Below are positions 23,804 through 35,189 of a DNA stretch of 64,000 nucleotides, piece after piece. Position numbers and translations under genes: made by a program. This DNA comes from Anaspis maculata (Eukaryota; Arthropoda; Insecta; Coleoptera; Scraptiidae). The stretch covers positions 102,888,836-102,952,835 of the forward strand of contig OX421962.1 in NCBI GenBank assembly GCA_949128115.1, in the 5' to 3' direction. Every line of letters starts with the position of its first letter. The stretch's first letter is position 1. Below the pieces are notes generated by a model that was not told where the DNA came from, did not search any database, and saw only the letters and a list, made by a program, of their open reading frames with translations.

Positions 23804-24646
23804 CTTCCCCCTACATGAAATAATCTGAATCATTGTACGGAATTTGTGAAATTTATTTATCAACAAATTATTTTGAAGGCTGACGTAGCTCTAGACAATC
23901 CAGAAGACAATGCATCAGTTACATATAGGTATACTTAGGTAGGTAGGTACATAAGAGTAAGCCATTAATTCTAAGAATTAATATTTTTATGACTAGATTT
24001 GGATGAGAAACTCATTTCATAACATTATCTACAGTGCTACCCTACAAAATCATCAAGTAAAGAGAAGAGAGGAAGCAAACAATCATATAATTCATATATC
24101 ACCTAATCTGAATCATTCGTGAACTTTTACTGCACATCTCCAAATGAGGAGGCGCTTATGTTCTCGCTTTGTCCGTCTGTCTGTCTGTCACAGAATCTAT
24201 AGTCCTAGACGAGAGAATTTTCGCGAAAAATTTCAACTCCAATCGGTATAGCCTCGTATGGCCTTGGGACCCTAACCAAGAAAAATCTTGACGAAATAAC
24301 GATAAACAATTATTACAATCAAAATAATTTAGTGTGTTGTGGAATCGCCAATGCAGTGCTGCATTTCAGAAGCGGCTGGATCGAGGGCTGGATCTAAAAA
24401 GTTATGACATGCCGACAAGTACCCGTTCTTCTGAATACATCAACACCGCATATACCAAATTAAATTTGGAAAAGAATTTGAAGTTTCTTCAACAAAAATT
24501 CCACATCGATACGACCCACGGGTCAATATAGTTACGAATTTTTGAAAATGACCCCGAATAAGCTACAGCTTGGCGGCAAGGGATTATCTGTTGCTTGCTC
24601 TGAAAAAATGGAGGATATTGTCGTATGTATACGTTTTATAGGTACA
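23804..24646. other. Intergenic, no gene seen
   Basis: AT-rich sequence. It has a GGTAGGTAGGTA patch near 23936 and a GTCTGTCTGTCTGTC run near 24173. No exon recognised. Confidence 0.45.
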
Positions 24647-26164
24647 TACAGGATGGTCCATCCTAGCGTAATTATCCCATAGCGGTCTTACCCTTCAAGA
24701 TAGAGAAAAAATGTAAGAGAGAAGTTATATGGTTTGATGAGACCTATAACCTAAAATTATTTTCAGCTATACAGGTGTCCCATTTTGACGGGATCAACAA
24801 AACGTCAATTTTTTTAATGGAATACCCTATATTTTTTTGCATTTTCGGATTCAGCTTTTTCAACTGTCTTATGCCTGTATTTTTGTTTTCCAATTGTGTG
24901 GCAGTGCTACCAACTAAAAATTAAAAACTGAAAAAAATCGCATTTCCACAGTTATCTTGAAAAAATCGTAGCGGCCTTGCTTTTCAAAACTAACAGATGA
25001 AACTTGACATGGTGATAGTCAAATCACAGACTAATATACCAATGTCAAAAAATTGCGATTTCTTGATACAGGGCGTTTACAAAAAAAAATTAAACTTTAT
25101 AATTTTCAAAGTCTCATAACTCATTTTTTTCAAATAGCATGCCCCTAATTTTATAACGTTATCTGATAGCTTTTTTTATCCTCTTTCATTTTTACTGGGG
25201 GTACCCTACCCTTAAACTTCATTTTTTTCGAGATAATCGGAAATTTTCCCAAAATTTGTGATTTTTTAATTTTTTTTCACAAATTGAGTTGGCTGTGATG
25301 AATGACAGACAAGCCAAATAGTACGCAACTTTCAGTTAGTCGGTCTGAATATTGTCAAACAAAAAAAAATGGCTTCAACGCAGAAAAAAGTGGGATCCTG
25401 GATATCTGGATTATTACCAGAATATCATATCAATCATTTTCTCTCGCGTAAAGTCATTTTTCCTCGTTCGACAATATTCAGACTGACTAACTGAGATTTG
25501 CGTACTATTTGGCTTGTCTGTCATTCATCACGGCCAACTCAATTTGTGAAAAAAATTTAAAAAATCACAAATTTTGTGAAAATTTCCGATTATCTCGAAA
25601 AAAATGGAGTTTAAGGGTAGGGTACCCCTAGTAAAAATGAAAGAGGATAAAAAAGCTATGAGATATTGTTATGAAATTAGGGGCATGCCATTTGAAAAAA
25701 ATGAGTTATGAGACTTTGAAAATTATGAAGTTTGATTTTTTTTTGTGAACGCCCTGTATCAAGAAATCACAATTTTTTGACATTGGGATATTGGTCTTTG
25801 ACTTGGCTATCACCATGTCAAGTTTCATCTCTTAGTTTTGAAAAGCAAGGCCGCTACGATTTTTTCAAGATAACTGTGGAAATGCGATTTTTTTCAGTTT
25901 TTAATTTTTAGTTGGTGTCACTGCCACACAATTGGAAAACAAAAATACAGGCATAAGACAGTTGAATAAGCTGAATCCGAAAATGCAAAAAAATATAGGG
26001 TATTCCATTTAAAAAAATTGACGTTTTGTTGATCCCGTCAAAATGGGACACCTGTATAGCTGAAAATAATTTTAGGTTATAGGTCTCATCAAACCATATA
26101 ACTTCTTTCTTACATCTTTTTCTCTATCTTGAACGGTAAGACCGCTATGGGATAATTACGCTAG

Positions 26165-27215
26165 CAGTGGCGCAGCCAGGATTTAGCCATGGGGGGGGCT
26201 ACCGAAAGCGAGCGAAGCGAGCTGCGCCAAAGGTGACCCCCCCCCCCCCGGAAAAAGGGCCTTGGTCATTCTATTTTCAAGTATGATTATTGTGGTACCA
26301 ATGTTACCTACCTCAAATTGAAGTAGGTATTAAATTCAGTATTTCCCGGGTTTGTGAAAAATGTCAGTAATAAATGGTAGTAATGACACTTGCAAACTGA
26401 CAGCTGCGCTGCGCTCACGTAGAAACGTCATACACGATCGTTCGGCACATACAAACGATACGGCCGAACGCAGCTGTTCACGAAATACGGTTTTTCGTGC
26501 TCTTGTTAGATCTATCGATAGTGGCAGTCTGAACGATAATCGTTCGCTAACGAGTCGTTAGTTGGCAGTCTGAACGATAATCGATCGCTAACGAGTCGTT
26601 AGTGAACGGGAAGTTACAAGATAAGCCTGATAGGTAGGTGAGTATACTTGCTTAAGGACGGAGTTATATCGGTAAAATAAGCGTTGTGGAATCAATAATC
26701 CCTGTGGGTTCATTCTTCGACAGAATCTTACCATTTAGGTCTCTCTCGAAAGCTACAAGGATGCAGTTTGGTTTGAGCCCATTGGCATTTCCAAAATCGA
26801 AAAATGTCTTTCTCTTTATTTTTGGATGAATAATTGATTTCTGGATCTTGGAAATGCCAATAAGCTCAAACCAAAGTGCATCCTTGTAGCTTTCGGAAGA
26901 AACCTAAATGGTGAGATTCTGTCAAGAAATAAACCCACAGGGATTGATTCCGCAACGCTTATCTTACCAATTCAACTCCGTCCTTAAACAGGAAGAGTTT
27001 CTCTCTCCGCACAACTTGAAAAAAAATCGCGCAATCCAATCGCAGTAAACTCTTACACAGAGAGACTAATGATCTATTTTTTAAATGATGAAGAAGGTAA
27101 CAGTCGAACACAATATTTTTTTATTTTGTTCAAAATTTTTCATTGCTTCGGTGGAAAAGCGAGACTGTCTGGGGGGGGCTATAGCCCCCTAGCCCCCCCC
27201 TTGGCTGCGCCACTG
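26165..27215. mobile_element. Non-autonomous hAT-like element with 8-bp duplication
   Basis: It starts CAGTGGCGCAGCCAGG and ends CTTGGCTGCGCCACTG. TACGCTAG is present on both sides (26157-26164 and 27216-27223). The left arm of the host palindrome shows the same site uninterrupted (CTAGCGTAATTATCCC at 24663). Poly-G and poly-C tracts lie near both ends. A MITE occupies 26652-26987. No transposase frame is present. Confidence 0.92.
26652..26987. mobile_element. 336-bp inverted-repeat MITE
   Basis: It starts TTAAGGACGGAGTT and ends AACTCCGTCCTTAA. Long inverted arms include AATAAGCGTTGTGGAATCAA and GCCCATTGGCATTTCCAAAA with counterparts in the right half. A half copy lies at 5222-5392. Confidence 0.85.
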
Positions 27216-27240
27216 TACGCTAGAATGGACCACCCTGTAT

Positions 27241-27824
27241 ACAGGGTGTTTCAGGGATGATAGCAAAAAATTTAATTGTGGGTAGATCTCGTCAAAATAT
27301 GACGAAAACCTATGTACCATTTTGTAAAGTTCGGCCGAATGACGAAGATACAGCCCTCCAAAGTTCACTTTTTTCGGATTTCAAAAATTTGTAGCTCAGA
27401 AACGTTTCAACAAATTTAGCTTCAATTCAGCATAAGCTGGTTTGTCATAATTATCTATCAACCTGTCAAATTTGGAAAGAATCCAATCAGTGGCGTAGAA
27501 GTTATGAGGGGTCACCTTAAGTCAACTTTTCTTCGGATGCTTCTAAATTATTGACCCTCATAACTCCTACACCACTGGTTGGATTCTTTCCAAATTTGGC
27601 AGGTTGATAGATAATTACGACAAACCAGCTTTTGGTGAATTAAAGCTAAATTTGTCGAAACGTTCTAGAGTTACAAATTTTTGAAATCCGAAAAAAGTGA
27701 ACTTTGAGGGGCTGCATCTTCGTTATCAGGCAGAACTTTGCAAAATGGTATATAGGTTTTCGTCATATTTTGACGAGATCTACCCACAGTTAAATTTTTT
27801 GGTATCATCCCTGAAACACCCTGT
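27241..27824. mobile_element. Foldback palindrome with ACAGGGTGTTTC ends
   Basis: It starts ACAGGGTGTTTCAGGGATGA and ends TCATCCCTGAAACACCCTGT. Arms of about 270 bp are about 90% alike (for example GTGGGTAGATCTCGTCAAAA and its counterpart near 27775), with a central gap of about 40 bp. It directly abuts the 24647 palindrome; the junction reads CCCTGTATACAGGG. Confidence 0.9.
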
Positions 27825-28785
27825 ATATCTCGTTATGATGTTTATTCAATTATTATGAATTCAATTATGTCATTTTTGAACTTATCCTGCGCTCTAATTT
27901 CATTCATGCGATGACCACAGCCTATTTTTCTGGAAGTACAGTGAAATATATGTATCGGAGGGAACCTGATCCCAGTTCAACAAGCTTTGCGAAAAGTCTG
28001 AAGAAACTGTGATTGAAAGATCAAAGTTGAACAAAATACTAGACTTGACGGCACAACCACAGGGACCTGTGGGCGGGACTGAACAGAAAAACAAAAATTG
28101 TTTTGGACGAGTCCGTGTGTTGGAATAGGGGAAGCAACACCGACAGCTGGAGTGAAGGACCATTACCAGAGGTCACAGAAAGAACCTGAAATCCCACTGC
28201 AAATCTAGGTACACCACTAGACAGAGCACTAGATGTACGCAGTTCGCGCAATTAGGCTCCGCCCACAGGTCCCTGTGGTATTCGTAGATACTCTACCTCT
28301 GAACTTTCCTCTCGTTATTCGTAAAAAAGTTAGGTGTATTTATTTGAAGAGCTAATCAAAAGGTAATAATAAAAAACGAACAGGTAGCTTATTGGTTTAT
28401 TTCATGAAGCTTTCATTGATGTCAACGTCAAAAGGTAATATGTATAGGTTACCCCCAGAAGTGTCAAAGTGATAAAAAAAATGTGCTACTGTTTTTCAAC
28501 ATGTTGGTGCTTTCTTATATTTTATTGTATTTTTCAAGTCTACGATGTAGGGGTCACGCTGCGATTGGCCAGAATTTAAAAGGTAAGCACCTTCAACCTT
28601 CAAGTAGGTATAGTTCGAGGTATAGTTAGGTACCTTACAAAAAAAGATCTAGGTACCCGTAGGTACCTCTACATTGTATCAGAATTATTCATTGTTAGAT
28701 ACCTACCTACTTACGTGCATAATACTTTCTGCAGAATAGTGGAACATTTTGATCTCATTAAGTATATTAATCATGCATTATAATA
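27825..28785. other. Intergenic, no gene seen
   Basis: No exon recognised. CCCACAGGTCCCTGTGG occurs near 28262 and ACAGGGACCTGTGGGCGG near 28058, an inverted pair about 200 bp apart that may bound a small repeat. TAGGTACCT-type motifs cluster at 28610-28710. Confidence 0.4.
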
Positions 28786-28794
28786 GGTAAATGG

Positions 28795-29139
28795 AGCGGC
28801 GGTGGCCGAGTGGTCTGGGTGTTGGCACGCCAAGCCAGTCGTGACACACCGCGCGGGTTCGAATCCTGCCTCGTCCATGGATATTTTGTGTTGTCCAAAA
28901 ATTGTTCCGACTTTTCTATGCCATATCTGCACCTGTCTGACTACAGCGGTTACAGACAAAATGGATTTCTGACTACAGAGTTGAGTGCTATCAGAGTACA
29001 CTGAGGCCTCACCCTCACATAGTTATAACAGTAGGCAATTGAAGTAATAAAAACTGGTACCAAAAACCCACTGAATGTCCCGTCGACGCTAATAACCTCG
29101 TAGTTGATGCGTCGTAAAACATTCAGCAACAAAAAAATT
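28795..29139 (+). mobile_element. tRNA-derived SINE
   Basis: GGTAAATGG lies on both sides (28786-28794 and 29140-29148), a 9-bp target duplication. The head has a box A-like TGGCCGAGTGGTC and a perfect box B GGTTCGAATCC, the internal pol III promoter of a tRNA, of Ser/Leu type judging by box A. The flanking bases cannot form the 7-bp acceptor stem (GCGGCGG against CTCGTCC), so it is not a functional tRNA gene. The body ends CTCGTAGTTGATGCGTCGTA, then an A-rich tail. The body is 345 bp. The minus strand shows the GFEPARC-type peptide often predicted across such SINE heads. Confidence 0.88.
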
Positions 29140-29223
29140 GGTAAATGGCAGGTAGGCGTTATTCTGTTCTATTACTCATTGGTAGGTACCTGCCGAGGTA
29201 CCTGCCTACAATTGAACTAGTAA

Positions 29224-29389
29224 AGGTGCGTTCAGTCAGCTTATTTAGCCGCAAGTTTTAATTTTAGTCGTAAGCGCTGCATCGCTTCTTGGCTGTTCTG
29301 GGGAGGCTGGTTCCTAAGAACCAATGGGCGTTGCTGCGCTTGCGACTAAAATTAAAACTTGCGGCTAAATAAGCTGACTGAACGCACCT
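29224..29389. mobile_element. 166-bp TAA-flanked MITE, complete copy
   Basis: It starts AGGTGCGTTCAGTCAGCTTA and ends TAAGCTGACTGAACGCACCT. TAA stands on both sides (29221-29223 and 29390-29392). Inverted ends exceed 45 bp. It is the same family as the dimer at 10790-11113. Confidence 0.92.
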
Positions 29390-29401
29390 TAACTGTATAC
29401 C

Positions 29402-29515
29402 GTTCACAATTCCGAACAATGGCTTTTTGGAGCAAAAATAAAGTGACAAGCTGGGGCGCTACGGCTACTGCTCCAAAAAAGTCATTCTCTCGGTCAGTCT
29501 ATTGAAAATATACGG
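29402..29515. repeat. Partial relative of the 45655 MITE
   Basis: It shares CTTTTTGGAGCAAAAATAAA and GTGACAAGCTGGGG with the element at 45655-45860, and then AAAAAGTCATTCT and ATTGAAAATA. The central part is shortened. Confidence 0.7.
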
Positions 29516-29606
29516 GATTATAGTATACTGGTATAACTTTGACTGGACTGTATAGAAAATAATTAATACTAGCAAATTATAGGCATAAAGAGTTAAAGAC
29601 TTGAGT

Positions 29607-29735
29607 ATCATTTACATAGACCGTAACAGTAACAGCAACGCTAACCTTAGCGTAGAAGTGAAGTGTACATATCCAAACTTCTACACTAAGGTTAGCGTTG
29701 CTGTTACTATTACGGTTAAAATCTATGTGAATGAT
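29607..29735. repeat. Near-perfect hairpin of about 55-bp arms
   Basis: ACAGCAACGCTAACCTTAGC and neighbouring bases pair with GGTTAGCGTTGCTGTTACTA. Arms reach from ATCATTTACATAGA to TCTATGTGAATGAT with about 17 bases in the loop and a few mismatches. It may be a small MITE, and its transcript would fold strongly. Confidence 0.8.
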
Positions 29736-31208
29736 TGGTCACTCCCGGTTGAATAATAGTATATTATTATACGAGTTTCATAAGACATATAGTAATAATT
29801 GTCACACGACTGGTTTTGGGGCACGACAAGCTTGCAAAGAATTTAATCATGAAATAGGTAGTAGTCCAGGAGCTTATGTAATCCCGTGGGATTTTGAATG
29901 AAAGAGCATAGCGACTATGTGGAATACATTGCTTAGATGACCAGCAATCACACCTTACCGGGTGTTTTGCTTGAATTTCTTGCAGGAAATTTATACAAGG
30001 TGAAACAGAAAAAATCAATAAAAATTCGTAGCTCCAGACTAGGGAAAAATGGAAAACTTAAACTGCATACGTAATCCAATTCTGTTATTGTGTTGATTTC
30101 TACCGAATTTGGTCCAAATCCATCGGATGAATTTTGGAGAATTAAATAACAAAGCTTTGAACTTCAACATTTTTTAATATTTGACAGATGCCATGCGGAG
30201 CAATACTTTCAACAATTTTGAATACAGTTTCTCAAGGGCTTTCAAAAGACATATTGCGGATCAAGTTTCGTGATATATGCTTTCTGTCATTTTTGATGGT
30301 GACATTTCCGTTGGACAGATGTCAACCAAAAAATAACAGACTCATTCGACGGCAAAATCATGTCCGCATACCAAATTTCAAGTCGATCAGATTAACGTTG
30401 CGGCTTTTATCGTGGAAGATTACAGATACAGACACACACAGCTTCGTAATCTTATCTAAAAAACTTTGCCATTTAATTATTCAATATCTATCCGATGAAT
30501 TGGAGCCAAATTTGGTAGGAAGCAACAAAACAAAAGAATCAAACCAAGCCCGCAGTTGCAGCTTTCCACCAATTCCCCAGTTGGACGTTACGGGTTTTCA
30601 AATTTACCCCCGGCCGTTACCACCGGAGACGGCCGATCGTTTGGATTTTGACCAGGACGACCTGTGTTTGGTGCAGGACTCAACTCATCTGTCCTTTTCT
30701 GGTGGGGGATCGACTTTGTTCGAAAAAATCCAACTGATATCGGAAGTAGATTGCATTGAGCGTCGTGTAGGTTAATCTTTAAATCCGACACGGTTTCGTT
30801 TTTCCAACAATGATTTTTTCAAAAAAATAAATTTAATTTTCAAGTTTTCTTGTTTTCCACTATATTTACCACGAATGTCAATTTTCCAAGCAAAACCTTC
30901 AGAAGCATCAAGTCGGGCATCCACCTGGTGATTTGTACCTACCCCTCCACTTTTTATAGTTCACGGAATATAATTTTTTTTTCTCCTGTTTCACCCTGTA
31001 TAAATCCCTTACAAGAAATTCAAGCAAAACACTCGATGAGGTGTGATTCCTGCCCATTCAAGGAATGTATTCCACATGGTCGCTATGCTCTTTCATTCAA
31101 AATCCCACGAAATGGTTTTTATTTACATATGCTCTGGACTATAGTTATTCGAGAATTTTCTTTGATAGTGAATTCTTTAGCTTATGAATAGAATAGTGAC
31201 CAATGAAA
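29733..31208. repeat. Imperfect foldback palindrome, 1.5 kb
   Basis: GGTCACT near 29739 and AAATTCAAGCAAAACACCC (minus strand near 29960) are mirrored near 31195 and 31020. ATTCCACATAGTCGCTATGC (minus, near 29905) is mirrored at 31069. TTTCACCCTGTATAAAT ends appear near 29995 (inverted) and 30990. The arms are about 350-400 bp. The middle contains a 196-codon open frame without recognisable features. Confidence 0.65.
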
Positions 31209-31668
31209 AGTGCAGTTTTATGGAAGATAATGAAAAAACCTTTGTTTTACAACAGCTTGTATGCATTTCGCCTGGAGTCAATCAACTGGCACCATAGAAC
31301 TGGCACTGACCTGTTAGAATTCACTAGCTGTTAAGCTATCACTATCATCAAGGTGAAAACTCAAATCTGTCAAAGAACATCAGGGGCCCTATTTTTGGGA
31401 CACATGTGATTTGTCACATGGAACTAACTATAGGCAACCAGGTCTGTGATTGGTTGTCACCTTGGCAACATCACGTGATGAGTTGTTCCTCGGTTCCAAA
31501 AATTGGGCTTCAAATGTATGACGCGAAGTTGACTTGGGGAGCTCGGCGAAAAAGTTCAGACAACTTCTGACTACAATTTCGTATTGACCGGCCAGATGAC
31601 AACGCCACAGTACCTACAGGCGGCTTTTGATAAGTGTACTAGCTTTTGCAGCGGATCATTTTCTAATA
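31209..31668. other. No gene seen
   Basis: AT-rich with a CACATGTGATTTGTCACATG small palindrome near 31402. No exon recognised. Confidence 0.4.
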
Positions 31669-31799
31669 CCGGGTGTTTATAAACGTTTGTTATCATATCG
31701 CCTTTGGAATCTCCTATCACTCTTTCAAATCGTGCCTTTCACTGCGACTTTTGACCTGACCAAAGCCTGCCGCGATCACAGACGTTTATAAACACCCGG
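31669..31799. mobile_element. 131-bp TA-flanked MITE
   Basis: It starts CCGGGTGTTTATAAACGT and ends ACGTTTATAAACACCCGG, with TA on both sides (31667-31668 and 31800-31801). It shares ends with the 922-bp element at 20554. Confidence 0.92.
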
Positions 31800-31904
31800 T
31801 ATAAATAGTGGAAAACTGCAAGAACATTGTCCTGGTGTCAGTTTGCCATTTATACCTGGGTACTTCTTGAAAATTCTTCTTCGAAGTCGCAAGTTCACAT
31901 CATA

Positions 31905-33398
31905 TAAACTGCTCAACAATTGAAGTGGTCCACTTGAAAATTTCGCCCGATTTCAAATACGAAAATCTCAGAAAAAAATTGACCGATTCCAAAAAGTGCA
32001 GTGCTTTTGGATAGCTTATTTATTTCACTATAAGGTGCAATGATAGGCCAAACAATTGAATACATAATGCATAATATACAGGGCGACAACAAAAAGAGTG
32101 TTGAAATGTTTCATTTTAAAGCACGTCCCACTTTTGCAAAAAAATTCGCTGAGTCTTTCCGAGTACTTTTTTTAAAGTGCACATCCATGGCTCGAAACGG
32201 TTTTTGAAATTTCCGCCTATCTTCTTTGGTTACAGGGTGATGTGAAAGAAACAACTTTTTGTTTTTCTAGTGGTAACTTTTTTATTTGTTGACCGATTTC
32301 CAAAATTTGGAACTTATGTTGAAGCGAAGACCTCAGTTAAGAGAAATCGAATCACAGAAATGAATCAACACATAATTTCAAAAAGAGGGGTTGGATCAAA
32401 TGTGACCTAAGCATGAAATGAGGCCGAGATCCCATTTGGGGGGATTTTTTAACAAGAATCAACTTGTCTTTGAAGGAAACACTCATTGCGAGCATTTTAA
32501 GATCAGTCTGGCTTATATGAGGCAACAATTAACGACGGAAAACCCAAATTGGGACTGCATATTTCCACAGGATAACTGATGCCTTTGCTCACCTGAAAAC
32601 ACACGTACTTATCGTTACTCTTGACTGTTTCTGTCGACCCTCTGTTGACTGTCCAAATCGCGAAGGAAACTCGATCAGTGATTCTCGTAACATAGGTGAC
32701 GTGTATTTTCAGGTGAGCAAGAGCATCGGTTCTCCTGTGAAAACATGCAGTCTTAATTTGGGTTTTCCGTCATTAATTGTTGCCCCAAATAAGCGAGACT
32801 GACAAAATGTTCGTGACGAGTGATTTCTTTAACGTCAAGTTGATTCTTCTTGAAAAACTTCCCCAAATCGGATTTCAGCCTTATTTCATGCTTATGTCAC
32901 ATTTGATGCAACCCCCCTTTTTGAAATGAAGTGTTAATTCAATTATGTTAATCGATTCCTCTTACCTGAGGTCTTCGCTTCAACATAAGCTCAAAATTTT
33001 GGAAATCGGTCAACAAATAAAAAAGTTACCACTAGAAAAACAAAAAGTTGTTTCTTTCACATCACCCTGTAACCAAAGAAGATAGGCGGAAATTTCAAAA
33101 ACCGTTTCGAGCCATGGATGTGCACTTCTAAAAAATGTACTCGGAAAGACTCAGCGAATTTTTTTGCAAAAGTGGGACGTGCTTTAAAATGAAACATTTC
33201 AACACTCTTTTTGTTGTCGCCCTGTATATTATGCATTATGTAATCAATTGTTTGGTCTATCGGGGCACCTTATAGTGAAAAGAATAAGCTATCGAAAAAC
33301 ACTGCACTTTTGAGAATCGGTCGTTTTTTTTCCAAGATATCTGTATTTGAAATCGGGCGAAATTTTCGAGTGGACCACTTCAATTGTTGAGCAGTTTA
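31905..33398. mobile_element. Foldback palindrome with 700-bp arms
   Basis: It starts TAAACTGCTCAACAATTGAA and ends with the exact counterpart TTCAATTGTTGAGCAGTTTA. Inside, TACAGGGCGACAACAAAAAG (near 32079) is mirrored at 33208-33227, and CAAATTGGGACTGC and CTCACCTGAAAACAC are mirrored near the centre at about 32650. The arms are about 90% alike. Its outer 20 bases resemble those of the palindrome at 47276, so the two appear to be relatives. Confidence 0.9.
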
Positions 33399-33809
33399 CT
33401 ATACCCATGTAGTTGGCAGTTAGCAAGCGAATACCTGTCCAAAAGCAAGTTCAGTCTTTCTCAGTGTCAGACATGGCCCGGTCGGTGTTGCGGCTTTTCA
33501 TTATTTTTAGAAAAAATCATCTTCCATCTTTAGCAGTGACACACTTGTGTTTGACAGATTAATAGGATGAAAATTAAAAAGATGCAGTTGATTGAAGCAA
33601 TAAAAATACTGTTTTTTTTTTGCCATTACCGTAATTTTATCTCTGATGAGAGAAACTTGAACAATTAAACACACGTGACACGTGACTGGATGCTGAATCG
33701 AGACCACAGCTCATATTCCTCATTCTAAAATGATAAAGAGTGAATCATTATTTTATAAGATGATTGCAACAAGCTAGAGATGAATGAAAATGATACATCT
33801 GGAATTCTA

Positions 33810-33992
33810 CCGTATGTTCGTTGAAATCATGAATTAGGGCAGGCTATGGAAGTAAAAACGTAGGTCGTGAATTTATTAATAATCACTCAAATTTGATGTC
33901 AACATGATGAGCCGTCGTCATGGAATACATTTTGGACATACGTTTCGAAGTTCACAGCCTGCCCTAATTCATGATTTTAACGAACATACGGT
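33810..33992. mobile_element. 183-bp TA-flanked MITE
   Basis: It starts CCGTATGTTCGTTGAAATCA and ends GATTTTAACGAACATACGG, flanked by TA (33808-33809 and 33993-33994). Inverted ends run about 38 bp through CATGAATTAGGGCAGGCT. Confidence 0.88.
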
Positions 33993-33994
33993 AT

Positions 33995-35189
33995 TTGGTT
34001 CTTCACGAGATTCTTCACTTTTTCAATCAAACAATTTTTCTGTTTTCATCTCTTTTCATTCATCCTTCTATTTTTGGGCTATATATAGTTATACAGAGAG
34101 CTTATAATCGCGTACACTGACAGTACAGGGCGAGGTACAGGTGATTCATAATTCAATGAAATTACTAGGTTCTAAAATTATAAACTCAAACCACGACTCA
34201 AAGTACTCAAACTATCTACTTAGTACCATTTAATAGGTACTTTTCTTGGTCCATTCTCTCCGATTAGGTCAATGAAGATAAAACCAAATTTTCCTTCCAG
34301 TTAGAGCGACCATACCTACCTTCTTTTAAATAGGTCGTTTCCTCGGTCGTTCGTTTGTTTGAGATTTTTTTGAGTGAACACCAGAAATTGTTTTAGTGCA
34401 CCCAAAATTTCACAAATAATATCGTTAAATGTAGATACCGATATTGAAAATTAGCACTAGAAAATATTGTAGTGCATAGTGCACCCAAAATTCCACAAAT
34501 AATTTGGTTGAATGTTAGATAGGTACCATTTTGGTTTTTGAAGGAAATGGAAGGAAATTAGAATTAAATTCAGTGATTATTTGTGGAAGGTGGAAGTAAC
34601 TACAGGAACAACGGAAATGACAACAGCGCTCGAAGCAACAAGAGATCGGCGGAAAATGTCACTTGTGACAATAATTATAACATAACACTTCTCGTTTCTA
34701 CCTAATCTCCATTTTCATTCACTCATATTTTGACGAAAGAACACAACTTGTTGAAAATTGTTTTACCGCGAAGGAAGTTCAAAGGAGCTACGAAGAGATG
34801 CGTTTACGGTGTGTTAAAAGTGACAGCCAAGAACCAGTATCTGGTCAGGGGGCTAGACAAAGCAGCGTTGCCATCCAAACTGACAGATGTACGAAAGTTT
34901 TCAAAATTTGGCGCCTTCGCGCATGCGCATCTGCCTGAACGAAATGGCTCATTATAGTAGTGAAGTTCGTGAAGACAATGCAGTGCAATTACTCATTCTT
35001 GATGCGAATACATACAAAAGATATAGGGTGTTTATACGCGAGATTGGACAAATCAAACGCTTCCCTTTCAAGATATTTTGAAAAATCAAAAACTAAAAGC
35101 CCTGATAATTTGTTTCGTAATTTTCGAATATGTTTATTACGATTTTCTGTACTGAAAAGAGTGCTGTAAAAATATAAATTTTTGCGACA
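33995..35189. other. Intergenic, no gene seen
   Basis: An open frame at 34730-34957 (start MTKEHNLLKIVL) has no recognised relatives and no splice context. The near-repeat TAGTGCACCCAAAATT appears at 34397 and 34475. TAGGGTGTTTATACGCGAGA near 35026 resembles a MITE end. Confidence 0.4.

Larger units (their letters stand above)
24647..27239. mobile_element. Foldback palindrome with 700-bp arms, split by a hAT element
   Basis: The left arm starts TACAGGATGGTCCATCCTAG (24647). The right arm ends with its counterpart, CTAGAATGGACCACCCTGTA (to 27239). The arms (24647-25355 and about 25465-26164 plus 27216-27239) are roughly 95% alike. Shared blocks include CCCATAGCGGTCTTACC, TATACAGGTGTCCCATTTTG and TTCAGTTAGTCGGTCTGAAT. 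The spacer is about 110 bp. A 1051-bp hAT element interrupts the right arm. The end sequence recurs near 37100. No coding frame is seen. Confidence 0.9.

Noticed and set aside
28795..28877. A tRNA gene
   Set aside because: Boxes A and B are present but the acceptor arms do not pair, and the sequence continues into a SINE body with a 9-bp target duplication.
28771..29001. Minus-strand open frame with GFEPARC peptide
   Set aside because: This peptide is a known by-product of tRNA-derived SINE heads read on the opposite strand.
30188..30775. 195-residue open frame
   Set aside because: It lies between arms of a palindrome, has no recognised domain and no splice or promoter context. Its composition looks like non-coding sequence.
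34730..34957. Small gene beginning MTKEHNLL
   Set aside because: No family recognised, no flanking splice sites or poly(A) signal, and the frame is short enough to be chance.
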